Of a stretch of 64,000 bases of DNA, positions 7,759 through 16,019 are shown piece by piece (position 1 is the first letter of the stretch; each line of letters starts with the position of its first letter). The stretch is taken from NCBI RefSeq assembly GCF_001612805.1, contig NZ_BDBD01000021.1:124001-188000 (forward strand), read 5' to 3'. The notes beneath the pieces were generated by a model that saw only the letters and a list, made by a program, of their open reading frames with translations, did not search any database and was not told where the DNA came from. A program made the translations under genes and the position numbers. Source of the DNA: Nocardia coubleae NBRC 108252. GTDB taxonomy: Bacteria > Actinomycetota > Actinomycetes > Mycobacteriales > Mycobacteriaceae.

Positions 7759-8847
7759 ATGAGCAGGGCACGGGTGGTCGACTCGGTGGTCGCCGTCGGT
7801 GTGGCGGTGGCGCTGCTGGTCACCGGGGTGAGCCGGGCGCATGGCAGCCCCGAGTGGCTCGGCTACGCGCTGCTCGCCGCGAGCGGTCTGGCCTTGGCCG
7901 GGCGTCGGCGTGCACCGGTGGCCGTGCTGGTGGTGACCGGGTTGTGCGCGGTGGGTTATCAGGCGCTCGGCTTCGATGTGCCCGTTGTGGCGTTCCTGTT
8001 CGCGGTGTATTTCGCGGTGCGCGCCGGGCACCATCTCGTGACGGTGATCGCGGCGGTCGCCCTGATCGTCGCGTTGCCGCTGGCCGCCATGATCACCCTC
8101 CACGACACCGCCGCGGCCCTCGCCCGCGGTCGCGACGCACTCGAACTCGCCTGGTTGATCGCGGCGGGCGCGGCCGGTGAGGCCCTGCGGCAGGCCGAGC
8201 GCCGCGCCGACGAAGCCGAACGCACGCGCGAGGAGACCGCGCGCCGCCGGGCCGACGAGGAACGTCTGCACATCGCCCGCGAGCTGCACGACTCGCTCAC
8301 CCACCAGATCTCGGTGATCAAGGTGCAGTCCGAAGCCGCCGTGCACGTGGCACGCAAGCGCGGCGAGGACGTGCCCGCCGCCCTCCTCGCCATCCGGGAC
8401 GCAGGCCGGGAAGCTGCCCGCGAACTGCGGGCGACCCTGACCGCCCTGCGCGATGACGAGACACCACGCCCCGGCCTCGCCCACCTCGACGACCTGCTGG
8501 AACGCGCCCGCGCGGCCGGAGTGGACACCTCGTTGACCGTCGAGGGCAACCGCACGGACGTGCCGGCGGCCGTCGACCGAACCGTGTACCGCATCGTGCA
8601 GGAAGCACTCACCAATACCGCCCGCCACGCCGGCGCGACGACCGCGACGGTCCGCATCGACTACCGCGCGGACGGTCTCGTCATCGACGTCGAGGACAAC
8701 GGCCGCGCCGCACCCGCCGGCACGGGCGGGGTCGGGCTTCTCGGCATGCGTGAGCGGGTCACCGCACTCGGTGGGCGCCTGCATACCGGGCCACGGCCAA
8801 CCGGCGGTTTCGCCGTGCACGCCGAATTGCCTCTGGAGCGATCGTGA
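7759..8847 (+). CDS. Two-component sensor histidine kinase (NarL/DesK type)
   Basis: The protein has 362 residues. Residues 8-115 contain four or five membrane segments with almost no extracellular loop, suggesting that signals are sensed within the membrane. A coiled linker (about 140-168, rich in Glu/Arg/Ala) leads to the HisKA_3 dimerisation box RLHIARELHDSLTHQ, with phospho-acceptor His177. The ATPase domain shows QEALTNTARHAG (N box), VEDNGRAAP (G1) and GVGLLGMRERVTALGGRL (G2). The response regulator start overlaps its stop by four bases, so the two are translationally coupled. The stimulus is unknown. Confidence 0.93.
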   Translation: MSRARVVDSVVAVGVAVALLVTGVSRAHGSPEWLGYALLAASGLALAGRRRAPVAVLVVTGLCAVGYQALGFDVPVVAFLFAVYFAVRAGHHLVTVIAAVALIVALPLAAMITLHDTAAALARGRDALELAWLIAAGAAGEALRQAERRADEAERTREETARRRADEERLHIARELHDSLTHQISVIKVQSEAAVHVARKRGEDVPAALLAIRDAGREAARELRATLTALRDDETPRPGLAHLDDLLERARAAGVDTSLTVEGNRTDVPAAVDRTVYRIVQEALTNTARHAGATTATVRIDYRADGLVIDVEDNGRAAPAGTGGVGLLGMRERVTALGGRLHTGPRPTGGFAVHAELPLERS

Positions 8848-9506
8848 TTCGCGTCCTGCTGGTCGACGACCAGCCCCTGATCCGCAGCGGGTTCCGCGCC
8901 CTGCTCGACATCGAGGACGATATCGAGGTGGTCGCCGAGGCCGGTGACGGTGGCGAAGGTGTCGACCTGGCCCGCGCGCACCTGCCCGATATCGCGCTCG
9001 TCGACATCCAGATGCCGCACGTCGACGGCATCGAGGCGACCCGCAGAATCGCCGCCGACCCCGCCCTCGCCGGCGTGCACGTGGTCATCCTCACCAACTA
9101 CGGCCTCGACGACTACGTGTTCGAAGCACTCCGCGCGGGCGCGGCCGGTTTCCTCGTCAAAGACATCGAGCCAGAGGACTTCCTGCACGCCATCCGGGTG
9201 GCCGCCCGCGGCGACGCCCTGCTCGCTCCATCCATCACCCGGCGACTCATCGCCCGTTACGTCACCGAACCACCCACTCCCCCAGCGGGTTCCGGACTAG
9301 AGGAACTCACCACCCGCGAACGCGAAGCCGTAGCCCTGGCCGCCCGTGGCCTGTCCAACGACGACATCGCCAGCCAGATGTTCATCAGTCCCCACACCGC
9401 CAAAACCCACCTCAACCGGGCCATGACCAAACTCCACGCCCGAGACCGGGCCCAACTCGTCGTCTTCGCCTACGAATCCGGCCTGGTGACTCCCCGCAAC
9501 CACTGA
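8844..9506 (+). CDS. LuxR/NarL-type response regulator
   Basis: The protein has 220 residues. The receiver domain (1-120) has the acidic pair DD at 8-9, phospho-acceptor Asp54 (ALVDIQMPHVDG), Thr in ILTNYG and Lys in FLVKDIEPE. The output domain (155-215) is a LuxR helix-turn-helix: LTTREREAVALAARGLSNDD, then FISPHTAKTHLNRAMTKLHA. It is the partner of the upstream kinase, with start and stop overlapping (ATGA-like). It probably controls genes elsewhere or in the neighbourhood; no target site is identifiable. Confidence 0.93.
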   Translation: MIRVLLVDDQPLIRSGFRALLDIEDDIEVVAEAGDGGEGVDLARAHLPDIALVDIQMPHVDGIEATRRIAADPALAGVHVVILTNYGLDDYVFEALRAGAAGFLVKDIEPEDFLHAIRVAARGDALLAPSITRRLIARYVTEPPTPPAGSGLEELTTREREAVALAARGLSNDDIASQMFISPHTAKTHLNRAMTKLHARDRAQLVVFAYESGLVTPRNH

Positions 9507-9516
9507 CACCGACCGA

Positions 9517-9900
9517 TCAGGCCGCTCGGGTCAGCTGCTCGAGCCGGCGCATCCTGCCGTCCTGCGTGAATTCACCGAAGAGGAAGACCTCGGTGGTGAC
9601 CGGCCCCGTGGTGCGCATCGTCGCGTGAATGGTCATCCGGGCGGCGATCCGATCACCCTGCGCGACTGCCTCGTGAACCTCGAACCGGTACTCGCGCAGG
9701 TTCTTTCGCACCGGACGCAGGTGGGCGATCAAGCGGTCGCGATCGATCCTGATCCCGTCGGCCACCTGCACGGCATCAGGTGTGTGGAACCGGTCGATCA
9801 CCTCGGCCGGATCGTTGTCGGTGTTCAACGCCGCCGCGGTGAACCGGGTGTAGAAGTCGGCGATGAACTGCTCGGGCGAACGGGGCGGGGTAGGGGTCAC
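9517..9900 (-). CDS. SnoaL/NTF2-like small protein
   Basis: The protein has 127 residues with the cone-shaped NTF2/SnoaL pattern: FIADFYTRFTAAALNTDNDP helix, FHTPDAVQVADG strand, then alternating strands YRFEVHEAVAQGDRIAARMT and EVFLFGEFTQDGRM. Members include small isomerases, hydrolases and ligand-binding proteins, and no active-site set can be fixed here. It is divergent from a TetR gene with a TTACA/TGTAA inverted repeat between them, so it is the likely target of that regulator. Confidence 0.75.
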   Translation of the reverse strand: MTPTPPRSPEQFIADFYTRFTAAALNTDNDPAEVIDRFHTPDAVQVADGIRIDRDRLIAHLRPVRKNLREYRFEVHEAVAQGDRIAARMTIHATMRTTGPVTTEVFLFGEFTQDGRMRRLEQLTRAA

Positions 9901-9921
9901 GGCACTCCAGACGTAGAATTC

Positions 9922-9974
9922 TTACAACGCTGTAAAGGTTACGCACGATGGAACAACTTTGACAAGGATGTAAG
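9922..9974. promoter_or_regulatory. Candidate operator between SnoaL-like and TetR genes
   Basis: TTACA, four bases (ACGC), TGTAA lies at 9922-9935. A half-site TGTAAG recurs at 9969-9974, immediately before the TetR start. The 77-bp divergent spacer leaves room for both promoters. The operator role is inference. Confidence 0.45.
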
Positions 9975-9977
9975 ACT

Positions 9978-10559
9978 TTGACCGGAATCCGGGAACCGAA
10001 GCGGCGCGCGGACGCCACGCGCAGCAGAGCGGCTATCCTCGACGCCGCGACCCGACTGCTCGCGACACAGCCCGACGCAGGCATGGCGGCCATCGCCGCA
10101 GCCGCCGGTGTGACACGCCAAACGGTCTACGCGCACTTCGCTTCTCGCGACGACCTCATGAATGCCGTCGTCGATCACACGACTGCCCGAGCTACCGAGG
10201 CAATACTCGCGGCCGACCTCGACAACGGGTCAGCCACCGACGCATTGCTGCGGATGCTCGACGTGGGGTGGAAGTTCTTCCGCGCCGCTCCCCTGAGCTA
10301 CCACGTCGGCGCGTTCGCGCGTGAACGAGACGAGAAGCATCAGGCTCCCGTCAACGACCGACTGATCGGGCTCGTGATCCGCGGCCAACAGGAAGGCGAG
10401 TTCGACGCCACCGTGCCGGCGCAGTGGCTGGTAGCCGCGATCGTCGGTGTTTCCCACGCCGCCGGTGACGAGGTACGAGCCGGAAGAATGACACAGCCCG
10501 AGGCAGAGACGGCGTTGCGCGACAGCGTGCTCCGATTGACCGCCGCCGGTTCACGGTGA
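9978..10559 (+). CDS. TetR/AcrR family transcriptional regulator
   Basis: The protein has 193 residues and starts at TTG (9978); no ATG or GTG lies at a better distance. The DNA-binding domain reads TRSRAAILDAATRLLATQ, AAIAAAAGVTRQTVYAHF and ASRDDLMNAVVDHT. The C-terminal domain (70-190) is helical and includes WLVAAIVGVSHAAGDEVRAG. It is divergent from the SnoaL-like gene with candidate operators in between, so autorepression plus control of that gene is likely. Confidence 0.88.
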   Translation: MTGIREPKRRADATRSRAAILDAATRLLATQPDAGMAAIAAAAGVTRQTVYAHFASRDDLMNAVVDHTTARATEAILAADLDNGSATDALLRMLDVGWKFFRAAPLSYHVGAFARERDEKHQAPVNDRLIGLVIRGQQEGEFDATVPAQWLVAAIVGVSHAAGDEVRAGRMTQPEAETALRDSVLRLTAAGSR

Positions 10560-10586
10560 GTCACGTCCGGCGGCGGTCGAATCGAT

Positions 10587-10922
10587 TCAGCTGTGCGGCA
10601 AGGGATCCGGGTTCGCCACGGTGTAGTGGGCGCGCCCCGGTGAGCACGGGCTGTAGAGCGACGACATGGTGGCGAGGTCGCAGATTCCGCTGGTCAGCAT
10701 CTGGAAGGGTGTGATGCCGAGCAGGACGATGAGGCCTATGAGGTCGCCGTTCTGGGCCAGATAGACCGCCGACTGCGCTGCCGCGGAGCCGGCATCGGCC
10801 GCGGACGAACCGGTTTCGGATTCGGCGGCGATCGGCGCCGGTTGCGCGGCGGCGGTGGCCGTCGCGGTGAGTACGCCGGTCGCGACGATCGCGGCGGCGG
10901 TGAGGCGGAGGGTGGTACGCAT
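10587..10922 (-). CDS. Small secreted protein, unknown
   Basis: The protein has 111 residues. It has a clear signal peptide (MRTTLRLTAAAIVATGVLTA, cleavage near TAAAQPAP), then a Ser/Ala-rich linker, a hydrophobic stretch GLIVLLGITPFQMLTSGI and a short tail with two Cys (GICDL, YSPCSPG) that could form a disulfide. I do not recognise a family. It lies 26 bases downstream of the latex-clearing-like oxygenase in the same direction and may be co-transcribed with it. Confidence 0.65.
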   Translation of the reverse strand: MRTTLRLTAAAIVATGVLTATATAAAQPAPIAAESETGSSAADAGSAAAQSAVYLAQNGDLIGLIVLLGITPFQMLTSGICDLATMSSLYSPCSPGRAHYTVANPDPLPHS

Positions 10923-10948
10923 AATGCTCCTCGGTCGGTACGGGCGGA

Positions 10949-12190
10949 TCAGCGTGGGGGGACGCTCATGTCGCGGTTCATCGTGGGGATCTCGATGCTG
11001 ATCGGTAGGCGCAATTCGGCCAGATAGGTCAGTGCCGCCTTGCGCAGGAACTCGTCGAGCAACCAGTAGGCGTCACCTACCGGTGGGACGGCACCGAGCA
11101 CGCCCTCACGGACCGCGATGAACGGGCCCCAACTGAACCGCAACAGCGGATCCCAGACGGGCTCACGCGGGATGGCGAGGCCGTCGGCGATCTTGTCACC
11201 GAGCAGGAACCGGGTGAACGAGCCGAGCACCGGCTTGGTGATAATGGCCAGGTCGATATTGGCGCCGAGACTCAGCAACCGGTCGGCGAGTTTGGCGCCC
11301 TCCGGGGTGGCCTCCAGAATCGGGTCGAGCACCTGTGCCGCTTGGGAATTGGCGGCGGGCCACGACTTCGGGATGTATTCGTCGCGCACGCCGAGCATGT
11401 GCGCGGCCACCTGCCAGGAATGCAGGAACGCTTCGGATTCGTGGTGCGGAATCGGCACCTTCCAGTTGTTGAGGTGCTTCATCACCGTCGTCGGCAGGCT
11501 GTGCCAGGTGACCATGATGTCGTTCTGGCTGATCGGCACGTCCTCCTCGGCCGATTGCACCCAGTGCGGCGACTGCGGCAGCAGATGCCGAACCGCCGCG
11601 TGAACCAGACGGGTCTTCACGCAGGTGATGATCATTTCGCCGTCGGCGGCATAGGCATTGTTGCTACCGATGTCGTAGCCGAGTTTGGCGGTCTTGGAGA
11701 TACGGTCCTCGAGGTCGTGCCCGCCCTTGGAGTAGTAGACCGAGCGCGCTTCCTTCGGGATGACGGTGCTCATCATCCCGCTGGCGAACCCGTACAGCAC
11801 ACCGAGATACAGTCCGCGCTTCTTGTTGAACTCGATCGCGGTGTTCAGCTTCCCGTAATCGGTCCACTGCGGCATTCGCCGCGCGTATTCCATGAAATCC
11901 CGTAGCTCCGAGGGCAATCCGTCGGGCAGGGGCTGACCGTTGCGAGTCCAGGTGCGCAGCAGTTCGTTGACCCGCGGCACCTGGCCGCTCTCGATCAACC
12001 GCGCGACCACGCCGTCGGCCTCTGGGTCCCACACCGTCAACGGGTCGACCCCCGACCCCGACCCGGCGACCGATTCCTCCGGCGACCAACTCCACGGCTC
12101 CGCCCGCGCCGTCGTCGCCAACCCCAACGCCCCCAGCGCCCCGAGGACGCCACCAGCTTTCAGCGCATCACGCCTGTTGAGTCCATCCAT
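10949..12190 (-). CDS. Latex-clearing-protein-like heme oxygenase (MpaB/DUF2236 superfamily)
   Basis: The protein has 413 residues from the ATG at 12190, chosen because it puts a twin-arginine signal at the N-terminus (LNRRDALKAGG, then a hydrophobic run and ATTARAEP). It is therefore probably exported folded by Tat, as Lcp rubber oxygenases are. The core has AKLGYDIGSNNAYAADGEM, the basic VKTRLVHAAVRHLLP segment and VTWHSLPTTVMKHL, which resemble the DUF2236 heme-binding region where Lys, Thr and His are important in Lcp. VRDEYIPKSW follows. Rubber cleavage is only a possibility; other MpaB-type oxygenases share the fold. Confidence 0.72.
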   Translation of the reverse strand: MDGLNRRDALKAGGVLGALGALGLATTARAEPWSWSPEESVAGSGSGVDPLTVWDPEADGVVARLIESGQVPRVNELLRTWTRNGQPLPDGLPSELRDFMEYARRMPQWTDYGKLNTAIEFNKKRGLYLGVLYGFASGMMSTVIPKEARSVYYSKGGHDLEDRISKTAKLGYDIGSNNAYAADGEMIITCVKTRLVHAAVRHLLPQSPHWVQSAEEDVPISQNDIMVTWHSLPTTVMKHLNNWKVPIPHHESEAFLHSWQVAAHMLGVRDEYIPKSWPAANSQAAQVLDPILEATPEGAKLADRLLSLGANIDLAIITKPVLGSFTRFLLGDKIADGLAIPREPVWDPLLRFSWGPFIAVREGVLGAVPPVGDAYWLLDEFLRKAALTYLAELRLPISIEIPTMNRDMSVPPR

Positions 12191-12588
12191 TGCGTCACTC
12201 CTCGTCGAGTACAAGCACACCGCGACCGCAGGGAACGACCGATTCAGGCAGCCCGAGCACGCGCGGAATGAGTATTAACTTAGCAGCGACGATCGGCGCT
12301 ATGCAGGCGTTTTGCCGACGATGGTCGGCGGCGCTCGATCCCAGACCTCAGTGGGCCATTTGACCGAAACTTCTCCGCATGCAACCTGTTCTAGCCATAT
12401 TTTCGACACCAGAGTTGCGAGCTGTGACGGTCTTGCGCAACGGAGGCGGCCACGGCGCGCAACCGCCGATGTCGCTCATCATCGACCGAAACAGTCAGTC
12501 ACATATGGCCGGACACCCTCATGCCGACGGCCCGAGGTGGGACTCGGACCGTCGGCTGCTGGGTGTCGTGGTCGCTTCGGATACGCGG
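12191..12588. other. Intergenic stretch without an intact gene
   Basis: This holds the promoter side of the oxygenase gene. A short minus-strand open stretch ending at a TAG (12301-12299) reads SVKWPTEVWDRAPPTIVGK near its end and could be the tail of a lost gene. Nothing else is supported. Confidence 0.3.
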
Positions 12589-12987
12589 CTACTTGATCGA
12601 GCCGGCCAGCTGATCGGCGTAGGGAGCCGTGAACTTTCCGACGATGGGAAGTTCGGCACGGATACCGCCCTTGTTGTTCGCGCCGACCATGGCCATGATC
12701 CAGACGACGAACGCGAAGACCCCGAGCGCGAGGCCGGCGAGGCTGAAGATGATCCCCAGTGCCCCGAGGAGCGAGCCGGCGATACTCAGCACGATGTTGA
12801 GCACCGAGACGGCGCCGAAGAAGACGATCGACTGTGCGGCATGGAATTTCACGTCCGGATCGTTCTTTCCCACGAAGAGGAAGATGATTCCGGTCAACCA
12901 GCCAAGCGCGTACGACAGGATCGCACTGGTCTTCTTGTCCAAGCCGGTGGACGGGGACTGGTTCGGGGGGAGCTGAGAAGATGTCAT
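12589..12987 (-). CDS. DUF4870-type membrane protein
   Basis: The protein has 132 residues. A hydrophilic Pro/Ser N-terminus precedes LSYALGWLTGIIFLFVG (membrane segment 1), then the family signature DVKFHAAQSIVFFG, then a double hydrophobic stretch VLNIVLSIAGSLLGALGIIF and AGLALGVFAFVVWIMAMVGA. The final loop carries RAELPIVGKFT, also typical. Such Tic20/DUF4870 proteins are small membrane proteins of unknown role. It is a single-gene unit. Confidence 0.85.
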   Translation of the reverse strand: MTSSQLPPNQSPSTGLDKKTSAILSYALGWLTGIIFLFVGKNDPDVKFHAAQSIVFFGAVSVLNIVLSIAGSLLGALGIIFSLAGLALGVFAFVVWIMAMVGANNKGGIRAELPIVGKFTAPYADQLAGSIK

Positions 12988-13056
12988 GGGTTCAGTAGAC
13001 GGCGCCCTCGCCGCCTACCGATCCCAACTTTCGATAAAACCCCAGATCGCAGGGGT

Positions 13057-13476
13057 TCAGGGTCGGGCGGGCAGTCCGTTCGGGTAGGCCCAGGCCAGAC
13101 GGGTGAGCACCAGGGCCGCCGCCATGAGGCCGAAGTCGCGCAGGGCGATGTCGCCGTAGCCGCCGACCATCAGCAGGTCGACGATGATCGCGCCCAGCCA
13201 GACCGCGACGAGCGGGGCACCGAGCCGGGGCAGCAGCAGGACCGCGATGCCCGCGACGATTTCGATCACGCCGACGATCTGCATGGCGGTGTTCGCGTCA
13301 CCGGGGGCGAGGGTGTCGAACGAGTCGGCGAGATAGCGGGTCCAATCGGCGGTGAGGAGGGTGGTGAACTTGTCGATGCCGAACAGGATCGGCAGGATGC
13401 CGAACCCCAGCCGCAGAGCCCAGAAAGCTTGGTAGCCGGGGTCTTTCACGGACACAGCGCGATCGGTGGCGGTCAT
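13057..13476 (-). CDS. DoxX-like membrane protein
   Basis: The protein has 139 residues with four membrane helices at about 20-35, 62-82, 86-105 and 112-128. The segment LRLGFGILPILFGIDKF resembles the first DoxX/YkgB helix with its Gly-x-Asp-Lys turn, and VGVIEIVAGIAVLLLPRLG the second. It is downstream of the ECF sigma/anti-sigma pair, same strand, 93 bases after the anti-sigma stop, so it may be a target or final gene of that operon. Redox or thiol stress roles are known for some DoxX proteins; here that is inference. Confidence 0.8.
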   Translation of the reverse strand: MTATDRAVSVKDPGYQAFWALRLGFGILPILFGIDKFTTLLTADWTRYLADSFDTLAPGDANTAMQIVGVIEIVAGIAVLLLPRLGAPLVAVWLGAIIVDLLMVGGYGDIALRDFGLMAAALVLTRLAWAYPNGLPARP

Positions 13477-13569
13477 GGTGTTCTCCTCGAAGTGGGCACG
13501 GCCGAGCGTCGGGCCGCGCGGAATGTGGTTCGTAGTGTTTGTTGCGGCGGACGCGCCGTGTCTTACCGA

Positions 13570-13797
13570 TCAGGACCTGTTCAGATCCTGGGCGAGCAGC
13601 TCGCGCAGGGTCTGCTCCTCCTCGGCGCACGCGCCGCAACCGGCCAGATGGGTGCGCATGGCCGGGTCGTCGTACCCGGGGTCGGCGAGGCGGCGCTCGA
13701 CATAGACGTCGATGCGGTCGAAGCACTCGTCGCACGACAGGTAGGGGCTGGTGTCGGTCAGCAGGGCGTCGATCACCGTGGGAGTCGGATCGGTCAT
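13570..13797 (-). CDS. Anti-sigma factor with zinc-binding motif
   Basis: The protein has 75 residues. The sequence has CDECFDRIDVYVERRL, then HLAGCGAC. The His-x3-Cys-x2-Cys arrangement is that of zinc-associated anti-sigma (ZAS) proteins, with the upstream Cys pair as possible extra ligands. There is no membrane segment, so it is a cytosolic RsrA/RshA-like regulator, often redox-sensitive. The ATG overlaps the sigma factor stop by four bases, the usual stoichiometric coupling. The partner sigma is the upstream gene. The start is well fixed by the overlap. Confidence 0.82.
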   Translation of the reverse strand: MTDPTPTVIDALLTDTSPYLSCDECFDRIDVYVERRLADPGYDDPAMRTHLAGCGACAEEEQTLRELLAQDLNRS

Positions 13798-14450
13798 GGG
13801 ATGCTCCGATCGGGACGGTTGTCGAGATGCCCGCTCGCGATCAGGGCGGCGCGCAGCTTCCGGCGGGCATCGTGGAGTGTCTTGTAGAGGGCGTTGCGGG
13901 TGCTGCCCAGCCGCTCGGCCAGCACGTCGATCGGCACCTGCTCCACCACCAGCGACAGCAGAATGCGGCGTTGGTGCGGCGTGAGTTCGCGGGAAATGGC
14001 CGCTTCTAGCGCGCGAGCGAGATCGGCGGCGCCTGCGAGGGCGTCCGGGGTGGGTGCGGGGTCGATGTGCCAGTCGAGTGCGTCGGGCAGCAGGATCTCG
14101 CGGTGCCGCCATGCCTGCCTGCGCACGGCCACACCCGCGATGTTGACCCCGAATTTGTACGCCCAGGTGGTGAACCTGCTACGCCCTTCGAAGGTCGAAA
14201 GTCGTTGCAGGACAGCTACGACCGCATCGTCGGCGCACTGCTGGGCCAAGTCTTCCAGTTCCGCGGCGCCTGCGCCGGGCAGCAGGTCACGCAACCGCCA
14301 GATCTGATGCCGGGTAGAGCGCAGCAACACCTCGCGCAACAGCCGCACCGCGTGCCTGCCTGCGGGTCCGTCGTCGACCAGGTCGGCGAGCCATTCCCGA
14401 TCGGCGTCCGGCCGCGCGACCCCCGATGTGGTGGGCGGCAGCGTACTCAT
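13794..14450 (-). CDS. ECF-family RNA polymerase sigma factor
   Basis: The protein has 218 residues. Region 2 is recognisable in DLAQQCADDAVVAVLQRL and FEGRSRFTTWAYKFGVN; region 4 in LTPHQRRILLSLVVEQVP and ERLGSTRNALYKTLHDARRK, the helix-turn-helix that reads the -35 element. The linker between them is Ala/Pro-rich. Four-base overlaps on both sides join it to a small upstream protein and a downstream ZAS anti-sigma, so its activity is probably set by that anti-sigma and the operon is likely autoregulated. Confidence 0.9.
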   Translation of the reverse strand: MSTLPPTTSGVARPDADREWLADLVDDGPAGRHAVRLLREVLLRSTRHQIWRLRDLLPGAGAAELEDLAQQCADDAVVAVLQRLSTFEGRSRFTTWAYKFGVNIAGVAVRRQAWRHREILLPDALDWHIDPAPTPDALAGAADLARALEAAISRELTPHQRRILLSLVVEQVPIDVLAERLGSTRNALYKTLHDARRKLRAALIASGHLDNRPDRSIP

Positions 14451-14680
14451 CGCGGATTCTCCGGCAACGGCGCCAGGATCCGCACCGCCAGCTCCGGCGC
14501 ACAGCCTTGGTCGACGAGCTGCGACAACGCATGCACATCGACCTCGGGATCGGACGTCACCGTCTCAGCCAACCACGGCGGAAACCCCGACGCCACCAAC
14601 CACCGGCTGCGCCATTCCCGCACCTCCCCTGGCACGGTGTCGACCGCGGGCAACGCGGCCTGTGTGAGTTGAACAGTCAT
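14447..14680 (-). CDS. Small protein heading the sigma operon
   Basis: The protein has 77 residues. It contains a WRSRWLVASGFPPWLAETV segment and a predicted helix EVDVHALSQLVDQGCAPELA; there is no membrane segment or signal peptide. I do not recognise the family. Its stop overlaps the sigma factor ATG by four bases, so it is the first gene of the operon and expressed with the sigma factor. It could be an accessory regulator. Confidence 0.65.
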   Translation of the reverse strand: MTVQLTQAALPAVDTVPGEVREWRSRWLVASGFPPWLAETVTSDPEVDVHALSQLVDQGCAPELAVRILAPLPENPR

Positions 14681-14766
14681 GATCTCTTGGTGTCGCGCGA
14701 CGCCGAGTTCTTACCGGTTGTTCGCGAGGCATTGGCGGGTCGCGAGGCCCGTGGTAGGCATGGAGC

Positions 14767-15252
14767 ATGTCCACGCCGGACGATCCACGTGACGCCTCCC
14801 GGTTGCACCGCCTCGCGGGCCGATGGGCCACCAACGGCCACGTCCTGGCCGACCCGCCCATCCCCGTCCTCGGTTTCGACACCTACGACGTCTTCCCCGG
14901 CGGCCACTTCCTGGTCCACCACATCGACGTCACCGTCGGCGACCAACCGGTCCGCGGCATCGAGATCATCGGCGAACCCGACCCCGACGGCCCCGCCTTC
15001 CTCGCCCGCTCCTACGACAACACCGGCAGCACCGAACTGATGCGCGTGGAAATCGTCGACACCAACACCTTCCACTTCACCGGCGGCCCCCAGACAGCCA
15101 CCCCCGCCACCCCCGCCGACACCGAAACCGCCGCCGTCCGCTCCACCCTCACCGTCGCCCCCGACGGCGCCTCGATGACCGCCCTGTGGGAACGCTCCGA
15201 AGACGGCACCACTTGGCACCCGTGGATGCACATCGCCTTCACCAAGCAATGA
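14767..15252 (+). CDS. DUF1579-like cytosolic protein
   Basis: The protein has 161 residues. It begins SRLHRLAGRWATNGHVLADP and is strand-rich throughout (VFPGGHFLVHHIDVTVG, GIEIIGEPDPDGPAFLARSY, FHFTGGPQ), ending ALWERSEDGTTWHPWMHIAF. This fits the beta-barrel, lipocalin-like DUF1579 group of small ligand-binding or stress proteins. No catalytic residues can be argued. It is divergent from the sigma operon, with 86 bases between the starts. Confidence 0.7.
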   Translation: MSTPDDPRDASRLHRLAGRWATNGHVLADPPIPVLGFDTYDVFPGGHFLVHHIDVTVGDQPVRGIEIIGEPDPDGPAFLARSYDNTGSTELMRVEIVDTNTFHFTGGPQTATPATPADTETAAVRSTLTVAPDGASMTALWERSEDGTTWHPWMHIAFTKQ

Positions 15253-15517
15253 CCGAACTCACGGGCAGCGATAGAGCTCAAACCCCCTCCGCCTCCGAGC
15301 CATCGGAACCCGCGTACTCCTCGTGGGCCACTTTCAAATCCCAGAAACCGACGATTCCGCCGAGGACATCAGACGCGCCCTGCAACACCCGGAAGTCCTC
15401 GACTCGGGCCCCGCCTAATGACATTCCCGTTCCGCCCCGAATTCCCACGCCCTGACTCGAGCGCACCTTCTTGTCGGCATAACAAAAAGCCCCCTACCGC
15501 TGCGGTAGAGGGCTTTA
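15253..15517. other. Spacer between chromosome genes and the first att copy
   Basis: No firm gene lies here. A minus-strand open frame (15466-15278) and a plus-strand one (about 15310-15418) both read plausibly but lack a convincing start and oppose each other, so I support neither. The stretch ends with the tRNA-type terminator described separately. Confidence 0.3.
15486..15516 (-). terminator. Original terminator of tRNA-Asn, separated from its gene
   Basis: Read on the minus strand, directly after the 3' tRNA fragment, there is AAAGCCCTCTACCG, a 3-base loop, CGGTAGGGGGCTTTTT: a strong hairpin with a T-run. This is where the tRNA-Asn terminator would sit if the 37-bp repeat at 15518 were still joined to its tRNA 5' half. 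That half is now 17 kb away at 32592-32630. Confidence 0.8.
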
Positions 15518-15554
15518 CTGCTCCCCCATCTGGACTCGAACCAGAAACCTGCCG
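15518..15554 (-). repeat. att copy 1 (3' half of tRNA-Asn)
   Basis: These 37 bases are identical to 19602-19638 and 32555-32591, covering the tRNA-Asn 3' end through the T-arm to the anticodon stem. The sequence diverges immediately after the last shared G. This is the outer chromosomal end of the integrated array. Confidence 0.95.
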
Positions 15555-16019
15555 TGATGGGACCGGCGCTTCCCGATGCTTCCCTTCTCGTCCCAAGATT
15601 GCCCTCTACCTGCTCTTTCACCAAGACGGTGGTGCTCGTCACGCCTAGTTGTGACCCAGCGATTCCCGTTGAATCCGTGTCGTTTGTGTGCCGCGTGAGT
15701 GTGGAGGTCGCTCGGTCCGGCGAGCTGCCTTCGCCAGGGCCATCCGAAGTTCACCCATGCCGTTAAGGACGTGACCACCACCCGTGGTCCCGGAGCCGTC
15801 ACCGTCTGAGCTGTCCCAGCGATACCAAACCGTTCAACCCGTACAGCGCTGACGCGTGTCCATTGGCGCAACTGAAGGCGTCCAGGCCAACACGAAGACA
15901 AACTGCTGTGCACGGGCGCCGCCGGCATCCGATCGTGTAGCAGCCCCGTTTGCGTACGATCATGAACGAATTCGCCGCCAGCTCGGCGTCGCAACAGATC
16001 ATCCGAGGAGGGCTCACTG
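15555..16019. other. Left end of island A without a gene
   Basis: These 465 bases have no convincing coding frame. The motif GTTGAATCCGTGT at 15668-15680 is shared with the left end of island B and may be an integrase arm-site or another conserved end signal. The final part carries the ribosome site GAGGAGG (16005-16011) of the next gene. Confidence 0.5.

Noticed and set aside
12379..13887. 502-codon plus-strand open frame
   Set aside because: Antisense to the DUF4870, DoxX-like and anti-sigma genes, which have recognisable features on the minus strand.
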